A stretch of DNA of 64,000 nucleotides, taken from the NCBI GenBank assembly GCA_913055905.1, contig CAJXLB010000006.1:1-64000 (forward strand), read 5' to 3'. The notes beneath the pieces are model-generated. The model worked only from the letters and a program-made list of their open reading frames with translations. It was not told the origin of the DNA and made no database searches. Position numbers and translations under genes: made by a program. Of this stretch, positions 20,751 through 29,230 are shown in pieces (the stretch's first letter is position 1; each line of letters starts with the position of its first letter). This DNA is from an uncultured Winogradskyella sp. (GTDB taxonomy: Bacteria > Bacteroidota > Bacteroidia > Flavobacteriales > Flavobacteriaceae).

Positions 20751-21263
20751 TTTGGCGGCAACGGCTCCCGAAATTTGTTCAACCGAAAGGTTTTCAACAT
20801 CTATGATATGGTCTGCCATAGTGTAGAAGTTATTGCGTTCAAAGAGATGCTTTCCAATAAATTCCAATAAATCTTCTTTCGATTTTAAATGCGCGATCAA
20901 AGGCCTACCTCCTTTATCCGATATCAACCTTTCGCTTAAGCTATTGATGGATAATTTAAGATAAAATGAAGTAACATTGGGAGATGTCTTTAACAAGTTC
21001 ATGTTATTAGCGTAGCAAGGCGTACCACCACCAAGAGCCAAAACCATATCATTGTTATTTTGTAGCAAATCTTTTAAATATTGTGATTCCCTTTGCCTAA
21101 AATAGACTTCGCCTTTGGACTTAAAAATTTCTGAAATTGAAACCTTCTCACTATCAGAAATATACTCATCCAGATCTACAAATTCGTACCCTAGCAAATC
21201 AGCAATTTTCTTACCAACACTAGTTTTACCGACACCCATATACCCTATTAAAACCACTATCAT
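20742..21263 (-). CDS. aroK: shikimate kinase
   Basis: This 173-residue enzyme phosphorylates shikimate in the pathway to chorismate and aromatic amino acids. It has Walker A GYMGVGKTSVGK near 7-18, the shikimate-binding FVDLDEYI (Asp pair) and the YFRQRES segment, and the ALGGGTPCY glycine-rich motif. It is a normal-length enzyme. It is monocistronic, transcribed toward the phosphoribosyltransferase gene, with tRNA-Lys behind it. Confidence 0.96.
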   Translation of the reverse strand: MIVVLIGYMGVGKTSVGKKIADLLGYEFVDLDEYISDSEKVSISEIFKSKGEVYFRQRESQYLKDLLQNNNDMVLALGGGTPCYANNMNLLKTSPNVTSFYLKLSINSLSERLISDKGGRPLIAHLKSKEDLLEFIGKHLFERNNFYTMADHIIDVENLSVEQISGAVAAKLV

Positions 21264-21337
21264 TGCTCTATTTTTTTAGTTTGAATTATACATCGAAATC
21301 TCTTGGCAAAAAAACGAAAATTTAAATTAAAAAAGTA

Positions 21338-21367
21338 TTGTAATATAAATTAAACCTTATATATTTG
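21338..21367 (+). promoter_or_regulatory. promoter of tRNA-Lys
   Basis: TTG at 21338-21340 is followed after 19 bases by TATATTTG at 21360-21367. The arrangement closely matches the rRNA promoter at 3110-3140, as expected for stable RNA genes. Confidence 0.85.
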
Positions 21368-21395
21368 CACCCTCGTTTAGGGCATCTAAATGAAA

Positions 21396-21468
21396 GACCG
21401 GGTAGCTCAGTTGGTAGAGCATCTCCCTTTTAAGGAGAGGGTCCTGGGTTCGAGCCCCAGCCCGGTCA
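21396..21468 (+). tRNA. tRNA-Lys (TTT anticodon)
   Basis: The sequence folds as a 73-base cloverleaf: acceptor GACCGGG with CCCGGTC, discriminator A, anticodon loop CTTTTAA (anticodon TTT) and T arm CTGGGTTCGAGCCCCAG. CCA is not encoded. A terminator follows at once. Confidence 0.98.
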
Positions 21469-21471
21469 CTT

Positions 21472-21500
21472 AAGTTAAGCTTTTGGCTTAACTTTTTTTT
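21472..21500 (+). terminator. terminator after tRNA-Lys
   Basis: AAGTTAAGC and GCTTAACTT make a nine-base-pair stem with a five-base loop, followed by an eight-T run. It separates tRNA-Lys from tRNA-Leu, though read-through into tRNA-Leu cannot be excluded. Confidence 0.85.
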
Positions 21501-21522
21501 ATCTTTACACTCTGAAAATTTT

Positions 21523-21607
21523 GCGCACGTGGCGGAATTGGTAGACGCGCTGGCTTGAGGGGCCAGTGACCGTTTAGGTCGTGGAAGTTCGAGTCTTCTC
21601 GTGCGCA
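21523..21607 (+). tRNA. tRNA-Leu (GAG anticodon)
   Basis: An 85-base class II tRNA with the long variable arm expected for leucine. Acceptor GCGCACG pairs with CGTGCGC, discriminator A. The anticodon arm CTGGC-TTGAGGG-GCCAG gives GAG. No convincing separate -33/-7 pair lies upstream; TATCTTTA at 21500-21507 is a weak -7 candidate. Confidence 0.97.
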
Positions 21608-21618
21608 CTTCTTTAAAC

Positions 21619-21648
21619 TTCACTCAGATACCATTCACTCAGATACCA
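21619..21648. repeat. 15-base tandem direct repeat
   Basis: TTCACTCAGATACCA occurs twice in direct succession (21619-21633 and 21634-21648), 12 bases after tRNA-Leu. A tRNA 3' flank is a usual integration site, but no integrase is near and the repeat does not copy the tRNA end, so simple slippage duplication is more likely. Confidence 0.8.
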
Positions 21649-21661
21649 CTTAGCATCACTT

Positions 21662-21682
21662 CATAATTTTATTTAAATTATG
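21662..21682. promoter_or_regulatory. inverted repeat, candidate operator of the MerR-type regulator
   Basis: CATAATTT and AAATTATG are perfect inverted arms separated by five bases (TATTT). The repeat ends 31 bases before the probable -7 box TATTTTTG (21714-21721) of the regulator-crtIBZ unit, so a bound protein would cover the -33 region. Spaced palindromes near promoters are typical MerR-family sites. The role is inferred. Confidence 0.5.
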
Positions 21683-21742
21683 TTAATTATATGAATGATG
21701 TTACTATAAACCTTATTTTTGTTTAAGCATTTTTTATAAAAA

Positions 21743-22642
21743 ATGAACAACATAAAGAATAGATTCAGCATAAAAGATTTAGAGAATTTAACTGGTATAA
21801 AAGCGCATACCATACGCATTTGGGAAAAGCGCTATAATTTATTACAGCCCAAACGTACCGAAACCAATATTAGATATTACGATTTGGCAAGCTTTCAAAA
21901 GCTGTTGAACGTTAGCTACCTTAACAGGAACGGTTACAAAATTTCTAAGATTGCCACCATTGACGAGCATAAAATACCATTATTGGTTAGAGAAATAGCC
22001 GCAGAAAATAATATTGAAAGCCATGCCATTAATTCGTTTAAGTTGGCTATGCTCAATTTCGACCAGATTTTATTCTACAATACTTATGAGTCTTTATTAA
22101 AGGAAAAATCTTTTGATAAGGTTTTTTATGACGTCTTTATTCCTTTATTAACCGAAATAGGACTGCTTTGGCAAACAGACACCATTACTGAGGCTCATGA
22201 GCATTTCCTCACTACTTTGATAAGGCAGAAAATTCTTGTAAATACAGAAAAAGCACAATCGAGAAAAGTAAATGCATCCAAAAAAACATTTGTCCTGTAT
22301 TTACCAGACAATGAGATTCATGAGCTTGGACTTATGTTTATCAATCACGAAATAGTGCATAGAGGTTACCAATCCATATTTCTCGGTCAGAGTGTACCCT
22401 TAAATAGCCTAACAGCCTTATTTAATTATTACGAGGATATCACCTTTATTTCTTATTTTACGGTCAAGCCAGAAAAGGGAATGATCGATCAATACATCGA
22501 AGATTTTAACAAGACTATACTAAGCAGGCCAAAAACAGAATTTTGGATTTTGGGTCAAATGCTAAATGCACTAGATTTAAAGTGTTTACCGCCAAAAATA
22601 AAGCCGTTTAAGAGCATTGAATCATTAATAAAAGAACTTTAA
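21743..22642 (+). CDS. MerR-type regulator with CarH-like cobalamin-binding domain
   Basis: The 299-residue protein has an N-terminal MerR winged helix (about 8-75, with HTIRIWEKRYNLLQPKR), a four-helix segment and a Rossmann-like domain. Two signatures of B12 photoreceptors of the CarH/LitR type are kept exactly: Trp143 followed after nine residues by Glu153-His154 (W-x9-EH), and Glu191-x-His193-x-x-Gly196 (E-x-H-x-x-G), where the His would hold cobalt. In Thermus and Myxococcus, CarH represses crt genes in the dark and light breaks the tetramer. Here Gln144 follows the Trp, where I recall Thermus CarH having a second His ligand. The gene is five bases upstream of crtI, so carotenoid control is very likely; light sensing is an inference. 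Confidence 0.9.
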   Translation: MNNIKNRFSIKDLENLTGIKAHTIRIWEKRYNLLQPKRTETNIRYYDLASFQKLLNVSYLNRNGYKISKIATIDEHKIPLLVREIAAENNIESHAINSFKLAMLNFDQILFYNTYESLLKEKSFDKVFYDVFIPLLTEIGLLWQTDTITEAHEHFLTTLIRQKILVNTEKAQSRKVNASKKTFVLYLPDNEIHELGLMFINHEIVHRGYQSIFLGQSVPLNSLTALFNYYEDITFISYFTVKPEKGMIDQYIEDFNKTILSRPKTEFWILGQMLNALDLKCLPPKIKPFKSIESLIKEL

Positions 22643-22647
22643 TTAAA

Positions 22648-24111
22648 ATGGGTAAATCAATTTCTATAATTGGCTCTGGCTTTTCAGCTCTTTCGGCATC
22701 GTGCTATCTCGCACAAGCAGGTCACCATGTTTCCATTTATGAGAAAAACAAAACCGTAGGTGGACGCGCTCGCCAATTAAAAAGAGACGGATTTACGTTT
22801 GATATTGGTCCGAGCTGGTATTGGATGCCAGATATTTTTGAAAAATTTTTTAATGATTTTGGAAAAAGTACGAGCGACTACTATCAACTTGATAAACTCA
22901 ATCCAGCTTACAAAATATTCTTTTCTGATGAGGTCATTACCATCGGAGATCATCTCGATCAGATTTGTGAAGAATTTGAACGAATAGAAACAGGAAGTTC
23001 AAAACCTTTACGAAAATTCATTGCTCGAGCACAAGAGCATTATGATATTGCTATCAATAAAGTTGTTTTAAAACCAGGTTTAAGTCCATTTGAGCTTGTA
23101 ACTAAAGATACGGTTACCAGAGTAGACCAGTTTTTTAAAACAATAAGTTCAGAGGTTAGAAAAAATTTCAAAAACCCTAAGCTAATATCCACTTTAGAAT
23201 TTCCCGTTCTATTTCTTGGAGCCAAACCAAATCAAACGCCATCATTCTACTCTTTTATGAATTTTGCGGATTTTGGATTAGGTACATGGCACCCACAAGG
23301 CGGCATGTATGAAATTATAAAAGGCATGACAAAACTTGCTGAAAGTCTTGGCGTACAAATTAACACCGAAAGCAATGTTGAAAAAATCCATGTAGAAAAC
23401 GGCAAAACTACAGGTATCAGCGTAAACGGAAAATTCATAGCCTCTGATATAGTATTGAGTGGTGCAGATTATCACCATTCTGAAACACTTTTAGACAAAG
23501 AACACAGACAATACAGTGAAGCCTACTGGGATAAACGCACCTTTGCACCGTCTTCACTTCTATTTTACGTTGGTTTTGACAAAAAACTGCAAAATATAGA
23601 GCATCACAACCTGTTTTTTGATACAGACTTTGAAGAACATGCCAAAGAGATTTATGATAAGCCCAAATGGCCAAAAGACCCTCTTTTTTATGTCAATTTC
23701 CCTTCCGTTACGGATAGCAGTATGGCTCCGGAAGGCTGTGAAGCTGGCTTCTTCTTAATTCCAATTGCGCCAGGACTTGAAGACACGCCAGAGTTAAGAC
23801 AGCAGTATTTTGACCTAATTATAAATAGATTTGAGAAACGCACCAATCAAAATGTACTCAATCATATCATGTTTAAGGAATCATTTTGTGTTAAGGATTT
23901 TATAGATGAATACAACTCCTATAAAGGCAATGCCTATGGTATGGCAAATACCTTAATGCAAACGGCATTTCTTAGACCAAAATTAAAAAGTAAAAAGGTG
24001 GATAATCTTTACTTTACAGGACAATTAACGGTACCTGGACCAGGAGTGCCACCTTCTTTAATATCCGGAAAATTAGTGGCAGAACTCATTCAGAAGAACC
24101 AAAACATATGA
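22648..24111 (+). CDS. crtI: phytoene desaturase
   Basis: CrtI introduces four double bonds into phytoene to make lycopene, using FAD at the membrane. The 487-residue product has the N-terminal dinucleotide fold (IIGSGFSALSASCYLA), GGRARQLKRDGFTFDIGPSW, and the C-terminal carotenoid signature LYFTGQLTVPGPGVPPSLISGK. Its length is normal. It starts five bases after the MerR-type gene and precedes crtB. A second CrtI-like gene at 38063-39547 differs in sequence and context and is called crtD; this one, beside crtB, is the better candidate for phytoene desaturation. Confidence 0.95.
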   Translation: MGKSISIIGSGFSALSASCYLAQAGHHVSIYEKNKTVGGRARQLKRDGFTFDIGPSWYWMPDIFEKFFNDFGKSTSDYYQLDKLNPAYKIFFSDEVITIGDHLDQICEEFERIETGSSKPLRKFIARAQEHYDIAINKVVLKPGLSPFELVTKDTVTRVDQFFKTISSEVRKNFKNPKLISTLEFPVLFLGAKPNQTPSFYSFMNFADFGLGTWHPQGGMYEIIKGMTKLAESLGVQINTESNVEKIHVENGKTTGISVNGKFIASDIVLSGADYHHSETLLDKEHRQYSEAYWDKRTFAPSSLLFYVGFDKKLQNIEHHNLFFDTDFEEHAKEIYDKPKWPKDPLFYVNFPSVTDSSMAPEGCEAGFFLIPIAPGLEDTPELRQQYFDLIINRFEKRTNQNVLNHIMFKESFCVKDFIDEYNSYKGNAYGMANTLMQTAFLRPKLKSKKVDNLYFTGQLTVPGPGVPPSLISGKLVAELIQKNQNI

Positions 24112-24151
24112 TTAAGTAATCGTATAAATCTACAAGCTAAAAAAATTATCT

Positions 24152-24991
24152 ATGAAATCAATTTTTGACAACGTATCCAAAGAGTGCAGCAAATTAGTTA
24201 CCAATGCTTACAGCACGTCTTTTTCTATGGCTACAAAAATGCTATCAGATAGCATAAGACAGGATATATACAACATTTACGGGTTTGTGAGATTTGCAGA
24301 TGAGATTGTAGATACCTTCCATGATTATGATAAAGAAACCCTCTTTAAACATTTTGAAGATGATTTAGAACGTGCGTTGCGTGATAAAATTAGTCTAAAT
24401 CCAATTTTAAATGCGTTTCAGGAGACCTATCATAAATACAATATAGATAAGCATTTAGTTGATGCCTTTATGAATAGTATGCGATTAGACCTTCATAAAA
24501 AAGATTACTTAAGTGAAGAGGAATACAGAAACTATATCTACGGCTCTGCTGATGTCGTTGGATTAATGTGCCTAAAGGTATTTGTAAAAGGAGATAACAC
24601 TAAGTACAACGAACTAAAGGACTCTGCGATGCGTCTAGGTTCTGCGTTTCAAAAGGTAAATTTCCTCAGGGATTTAAAAGCAGACTTTGAGGATTTGAGC
24701 AGAACATATTTCCCAAATACGGATTTAAACCACTTAGATGAAGCGTCTAAGCAAGCCATTATTACTGATATAGAAAATGATTTTGCCGAAGGACTAAAAG
24801 GAATCAAACGCTTACCCTTAGAGGCTAGATTTGGTGTCTTCATGGCGTACCGCTATTACAGTAAACTTTTGGAAAAACTGAAGAAAACGCCTGCTTTGGA
24901 AATAAAATCTACTAGAATTAGGGTACCTAACTATAAAAAAGTAGAGTTACTCACTCGAAGTTACGTGAAATATCAATTAAATTTGCTCTAA
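24152..24991 (+). CDS. crtB: phytoene synthase
   Basis: CrtB condenses two geranylgeranyl diphosphates into phytoene, the first committed carotenoid step. The 279-residue product has both Asp-rich motifs for magnesium-diphosphate binding: DEIVDTFHDYD near 46-56 and FLRDLKADFEDLSRTYFP near 170-187. No crtE (geranylgeranyl diphosphate synthase) lies in the window, so it must be elsewhere. The gene is 40 bases after crtI and 11 bases before crtZ. Confidence 0.95.
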   Translation: MKSIFDNVSKECSKLVTNAYSTSFSMATKMLSDSIRQDIYNIYGFVRFADEIVDTFHDYDKETLFKHFEDDLERALRDKISLNPILNAFQETYHKYNIDKHLVDAFMNSMRLDLHKKDYLSEEEYRNYIYGSADVVGLMCLKVFVKGDNTKYNELKDSAMRLGSAFQKVNFLRDLKADFEDLSRTYFPNTDLNHLDEASKQAIITDIENDFAEGLKGIKRLPLEARFGVFMAYRYYSKLLEKLKKTPALEIKSTRIRVPNYKKVELLTRSYVKYQLNLL

Positions 24992-25002
24992 ACTCCACAA
25001 GA

Positions 25003-25449
25003 ATGCAAACTGTTTATTGGATTTTAATTTTTCTAACAACCTTTTTCGTTATGGAATTTAATGCGTGGTTTACGCACAAGTACATCATGCACGGCTTTTT
25101 ATGGAGCCTACATAAAGACCATCACCACAAGGACCACGACAGTTGGTTTGAACGAAATGATGCGTTTTTTATATTTTATGCGGTTGTGTCCATAGCGTGC
25201 TGGATCCTATGGGGAGAATATAATCTATGGTACTTTTTACCCATAGGTATAGGAATTATGGCTTACGGACTCGCCTACTTTATAGTACATGACATTTTTA
25301 TCCATCAGCGCATCAAATGGCTTAGAAATATTGATAATAAATACGCACGAGCCGTAAGACGCGCACACAAAATACATCATAAACATTTAGGTAAAGATGA
25401 TGGTGAAAACTTTGGGATGCTTATAGTACCTCTCAAGTACTTTAAATGA
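25003..25449 (+). CDS. crtZ: beta-carotene 3-hydroxylase
   Basis: This is a di-iron membrane hydroxylase that adds a 3-hydroxyl to beta-ionone rings. The 148 residues hold the expected histidine clusters: HKYIMHG, HKDHHHKDHDSW, HDIFIHQR and RRAHKIHHKHLGK, within four membrane segments. It is the last gene of the crtIBZ group. Its stop codon directly abuts the stop of the convergent thioredoxin-like gene, leaving no room for a conventional terminator. Confidence 0.95.
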   Translation: MQTVYWILIFLTTFFVMEFNAWFTHKYIMHGFLWSLHKDHHHKDHDSWFERNDAFFIFYAVVSIACWILWGEYNLWYFLPIGIGIMAYGLAYFIVHDIFIHQRIKWLRNIDNKYARAVRRAHKIHHKHLGKDDGENFGMLIVPLKYFK

Positions 25450-26022
25450 TTATTGCTCTAAAAGGTCATTCAAAGTTTGGTGTACGTCTTTACTATTCCA
25501 ATCTAACGCTCCTTTTTCGTCTACAACAATTTCACCCGCTTTATTTAAAATAAAGGTTCTTGGTATAGACTTCGTTTCAAATTCCTGTGGAATTTGGGAA
25601 ACCGGATTATATACTGGTAAGGTATAGCCTTTTTTAGTTTTAAACGCATCAACCAGCTCCATGTCATCGTTGGTGACAAAGAGAAAAACAACTTCACTTC
25701 CATAGGCCTTATAAAGATCTTCCAAGCTGTCCATTTCTGCGATACACGGAGGACACCATGTTGCCCAAAAATTAACAAGTACGACCTTTCCCTTAGCCTT
25801 TGAAAAATTTATATGTTGACCATCCTCATCTAATAAATTCCAATTAAAAGTGCTTAGCATTACTCTGTTTTCAGGCTCAAGGATTTCTGCGGAATTTACC
25901 TTAGAAAAAAGACTGTGCATTGTAACTTGTATGGCCTTTCGACTTTGTGGAATAATTAAAGCTACTATTAAGATTAACCATAATAGGTTGGACTTCAGTC
26001 TATTTGATTTTTTTTCTGCCAT
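25450..26022 (-). CDS. TlpA-like membrane-anchored thioredoxin
   Basis: The 190-residue protein has one N-terminal membrane anchor (LLWLILIVALIIP, about 14-26) and a periplasmic thioredoxin domain with the active site FWATWCPPCIAEMD. Such proteins reduce cysteines in cytochrome c maturation or in other periplasmic thiol systems. A longer frame opens at 26067, but its first 15 codons cross the aconitase terminator hairpin (26049-26073), so ATG 26022 is the better start. Confidence 0.9.
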   Translation of the reverse strand: MAEKKSNRLKSNLLWLILIVALIIPQSRKAIQVTMHSLFSKVNSAEILEPENRVMLSTFNWNLLDEDGQHINFSKAKGKVVLVNFWATWCPPCIAEMDSLEDLYKAYGSEVVFLFVTNDDMELVDAFKTKKGYTLPVYNPVSQIPQEFETKSIPRTFILNKAGEIVVDEKGALDWNSKDVHQTLNDLLEQ

Positions 26023-26048
26023 ATTGCAATTCAAACTATTAAAATAAA

Positions 26049-26073
26049 AAGCCCTTGTCCAATGCAAGGGCTT
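26049..26073 (-). terminator. terminator after aconitase
   Basis: AAGCCCTTG and CAAGGGCTT form a nine-base-pair stem with a seven-base loop; on the minus strand a T-rich tract follows. It lies 30 bases beyond the aconitase stop codon. Confidence 0.88.
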
Positions 26074-26102
26074 AATTTTACTTTATTTAAAGCTCTATAA
26101 AT

Positions 26103-28370
26103 TTAAGCATTTTGTTTTTTAATCAAATTCAAAGCAGAGCCTTCTTTATACCATTGAATTTGAGCATCGTTATACGTATGATTTAATTCAATAACATCTT
26201 TACTTCCGTCATTGTGCACAACTTCTACATGCAAAGGTGTATCAGGAGCGAATTTATCTAAATCCAAGAAGTTAAAAGTATCATCCTCCTGAATTAAATC
26301 GTAATCGTTCTCATTAGCAAATGTTAAGGCTAACATCCCTTGTTTTTTAAGGTTTGTTTCGTGAATTCGAGCAAACGACTTCACAATAACCGCTGCTACA
26401 CCAAGGTGCCTAGGCTGCATTGCTGCGTGTTCTCGAGAGGACCCTTCTCCATAGTTGTGATCTCCTACCACAACGGACCAAATACCATTCTTTTTGTATT
26501 CGCGTTGTGTATCTGGGACACCACCATATTCACCAGTTAATTGATTTTTAACGAAATTGGTCTTTTGGTTGAAAGCATTTACAGCACCTATTAAGGTATT
26601 GTTGGAGATATTATCCAAATGTCCTCTAAATCTTAACCAAGGTCCAGCCATGGATATGTGGTCTGTTGTACATTTTCCAAAGGCCTTTATTAATAGTTTT
26701 GCTCCCTGGATGGTGTCTCCAATAGGCTCGAAAGGCGTTAATAATTGCAGTCGCTCAGAGTCTGGCTTAACCGTTACTTCAACATTGCTACCATCCTTAA
26801 CTGGCTCTAAATAACCATTTTCCTCAACTTCAAAACCTTTAGGAGGTAATTCCCATCCTGTTGGTTCGTCTAACATCACTTCTTCCCCATCTTCATTAAT
26901 TAAAGTGTCCGTCATTGGATTAAAATCTAAACGACCTGCAATGGCAATTGCGGCTGTAATCTCTGGAGAGGCTACAAAGGCATGTGTATTTGGGTTGCCA
27001 TCAGCACGTTTTGCAAAGTTTCTATTGAAAGAATGCACAATACTGTTTTTAGGTGCATTTTTAGGATCGCTATAGCGTGCCCATTGCCCAATACATGGAC
27101 CACACGCATTCGTGAAAATAGTAGCATCTAATTTTTCGAAAACCTGTAAAATACCATCTCGTTCTGCGGTAAACCTCACTTGTTCTGATCCAGGGTTAAT
27201 TCCAAACTCCGCTTTGGTTTTTAATCCTTTATCCAAAGCTTGCTGCGCAATCGATGACGCTCTAGACAAATCTTCATAAGAAGAGTTGGTACAAGATCCT
27301 ATTAAGCCCCATTCTACCTGCATTGGCCAATCATTTTCTTTGGCTTTATTAGTCATCTCCTTACCTACTGTAGTAGATAAATCCGGAGTAAAAGGACCAT
27401 TTAACAATGGACTTAATTCTGAAAGGTTGATGTCTATGACCTGATCAAAATACTGCTCTGGGTTTTCATAAACCTCAGCATCAGCTGTAAGATATTCTTT
27501 TATTTTATTGGCTTCATCTGCCACATCTGCTCTATCTGTAGCTCTTAAGTACCGCTCCATGGAGTCGTCATAACCAAAAGTAGATGTTGTAGCTCCTATT
27601 TCAGCTCCCATGTTACAAATGGTACCCTTTCCTGTACAGGACATTGAAAGCGCACCTGGTCCAAAATATTCAACAATGGCTCCAGTACCTCCTTTAACGG
27701 TTAATATTTCTGCCACTTTTAAGATAACATCTTTAGGAGCTGTCCAACCTGATAACTTACCAGTTAATCTAACTCCTATCAATTTTGGAAACTTAAGCTC
27801 CCAAGGCATACCAGCCATGACATCAACAGCATCAGCACCACCTACACCTATAGCTACCATTCCTAAACCGCCAGCATTTACGGTATGCGAATCTGTACCG
27901 ATCATCATACCACCTGGAAAAGCGTAATTCTCCAATACCACTTGATGAATAATACCAGCGCCTGGTTTCCAAAATCCAATTCCGTATTTATTAGAAACCG
28001 ACTCTAAAAAATTAAAAACTTCGCTGCTTGTATCATTAGCATGTTTCAAATCAATTTCTGCTCCACTTTTGGCTTGGATTAAATGATCACAATGTACCGT
28101 GGTAGGCACAGCCACCTTTGGTTTACCAGCTTGCATAAATTGCAATAAGGCCATTTGAGCTGTTGCATCTTGACATGCCACGCGATCTGGCGCAAATTCC
28201 ACGTAATCCTTTCCTCTTATATAGGCCTTATTAGGCATACCATCCCAGAGGTGGGAATAAAGTATTTTTTCTGAAAGTGTAAGTGGTTTCCCCACAATGT
28301 CCCTCGCCTTATCAACACGTTCTGCCATGTTAGCGTAGACCTTTTTTATCATTTCAATATCAAATGCCAT
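26103..28370 (-). CDS. acn: aconitate hydratase
   Basis: Aconitase interconverts citrate and isocitrate in the TCA cycle through a [4Fe-4S] cluster. The 755-residue product resembles the mitochondrial-type enzyme. Cluster ligands appear in [12 protein letters not shown] (first Cys) and [12 protein letters not shown] (two more), and active-site blocks [13 protein letters not shown] and [12 protein letters not shown] are present. Length is normal for this subgroup. The gene has its own promoter, with TATTTTTG on the minus strand at 28420-28413, and a terminator. Confidence 0.97.
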   Translation of the reverse strand: MAFDIEMIKKVYANMAERVDKARDIVGKPLTLSEKILYSHLWDGMPNKAYIRGKDYVEFAPDRVACQDATAQMALLQFMQAGKPKVAVPTTVHCDHLIQAKSGAEIDLKHANDTSSEVFNFLESVSNKYGIGFWKPGAGIIHQVVLENYAFPGGMMIGTDSHTVNAGGLGMVAIGVGGADAVDVMAGMPWELKFPKLIGVRLTGKLSGWTAPKDVILKVAEILTVKGGTGAIVEYFGPGALSMSCTGKGTICNMGAEIGATTSTFGYDDSMERYLRATDRADVADEANKIKEYLTADAEVYENPEQYFDQVIDINLSELSPLLNGPFTPDLSTTVGKEMTNKAKENDWPMQVEWGLIGSCTNSSYEDLSRASSIAQQALDKGLKTKAEFGINPGSEQVRFTAERDGILQVFEKLDATIFTNACGPCIGQWARYSDPKNAPKNSIVHSFNRNFAKRADGNPNTHAFVASPEITAAIAIAGRLDFNPMTDTLINEDGEEVMLDEPTGWELPPKGFEVEENGYLEPVKDGSNVEVTVKPDSERLQLLTPFEPIGDTIQGAKLLIKAFGKCTTDHISMAGPWLRFRGHLDNISNNTLIGAVNAFNQKTNFVKNQLTGEYGGVPDTQREYKKNGIWSVVVGDHNYGEGSSREHAAMQPRHLGVAAVIVKSFARIHETNLKKQGMLALTFANENDYDLIQEDDTFNFLDLDKFAPDTPLHVEVVHNDGSKDVIELNHTYNDAQIQWYKEGSALNLIKKQNA

Positions 28371-28561
28371 ATTAGGATGTTTTTTTGTTGCTTAATGGTT
28401 TTTAAAGTAACGCAAAAATAAGGATTTGGAAGCACATTTAAAAATATGTAACAAAATGTAAAAAATGATGAAATATCATTATCAAAACTGTAAATTAACG
28501 ACTCATTTTTGTGATATTTTTACATTTTTATATAAATAATTACGACAAATATAGATTTAGG

Positions 28562-29104
28562 TTAAGAGAACCTTTTTTTAATGAAGGAACTTTCCCTGAA
28601 GTCCATCATAGGTTTTTCAAATATGCTGTACAGCGCATAAGAACTTAAAATTGTGAGGCACAAATAAACAATAACATAAACCAAAAGGTCAAATCCAGAC
28701 CAGCCTTCTGTTGGGATGTAATATTTCATTAACTGAAGTATCACGGAGTAATGCAATAGGTACATTGAATAGGATATAAGGCTTATATACGTTATTGGTT
28801 TTAAAAATAACTTAGGTGCCGTTTTAATTTTAGATAGTAAAGGTAGTGTTAAGGCAATGGCTACAGAGTTTATGGGAAGATAGCATACATTCCAAAAAAA
28901 CGGATATTGCTCTATATAAATTTGCCTCTTAGATATTATAACATTCAATAGGACAAAAGTGAAAATACCTAGGCTGAAAAAAACATAGCGCCCTTTGTTC
29001 CAAAGTTTTGGATTTTGTATGCACCAAAAGCGGACATGAAGCATATTGCCCATCAGTACATGACTAATTTTAAACCAAACAATGATGGAAGTGATTTTCT
29101 TCAC
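28562..29104 (-). pseudogene. acyltransferase-3 family remnant, N-terminal half missing
   Basis: The frame encodes 180 residues that look like the C-terminal half of an acyltransferase-3 (OafA/OatA-type) membrane protein, normally about 350 residues. It has four or five membrane segments, LISYSMYLLHYSVILQL, and the ending YALYSIFEKPMM. The N-terminal half with the catalytic His and Arg is absent. The first about 27 codons (29104-29024) are antisense to a SCO-like remnant on the plus strand, so the true break is near 29020-29035. It is best explained as a deletion remnant, not a working gene. Confidence 0.8.
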
Positions 29105-29230
29105 AGTAGCTACGCTGCCCTATTAGATCAAAAACAACGCATAAGAGGCTTCTACAATCTTCTTGTAACCGAAGATGTTGATAGGTTAGAACAAGACATC
29201 AAGTTTTTAATTAATGAAGGCTCTCTATAA
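29015..29230 (+). pseudogene. SCO1/SenC-like remnant, C-terminal part only
   Basis: The 71-residue frame resembles the C-terminal third of a SCO family copper chaperone for cytochrome oxidase. FLHSSYAALLDQKQRIRGFY holds the conserved copper-binding His, and TEDVDRLEQDIKFLI is the usual final helix. The CxxxC copper site and the first two thirds of the domain are missing because the acyltransferase remnant begins on the other strand at the same place. It has no signal peptide or membrane anchor. Read as a broken gene created by the same deletion. Confidence 0.78.

Noticed and set aside
21500-21507. A separate promoter for tRNA-Leu
   Set aside because: TATCTTTA is a weak -7 box, and the only TTG is 14 bases upstream, too close. 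Transcription from the tRNA-Lys promoter cannot be excluded.
21357-21623. An 88-codon minus-strand frame across tRNA-Lys and tRNA-Leu
   Set aside because: It is an antisense reading of two folded tRNAs and their terminator.
26023-26067. The longer N-terminus of the TlpA-like protein
   Set aside because: It crosses the aconitase terminator and lacks any signal-like or conserved sequence.
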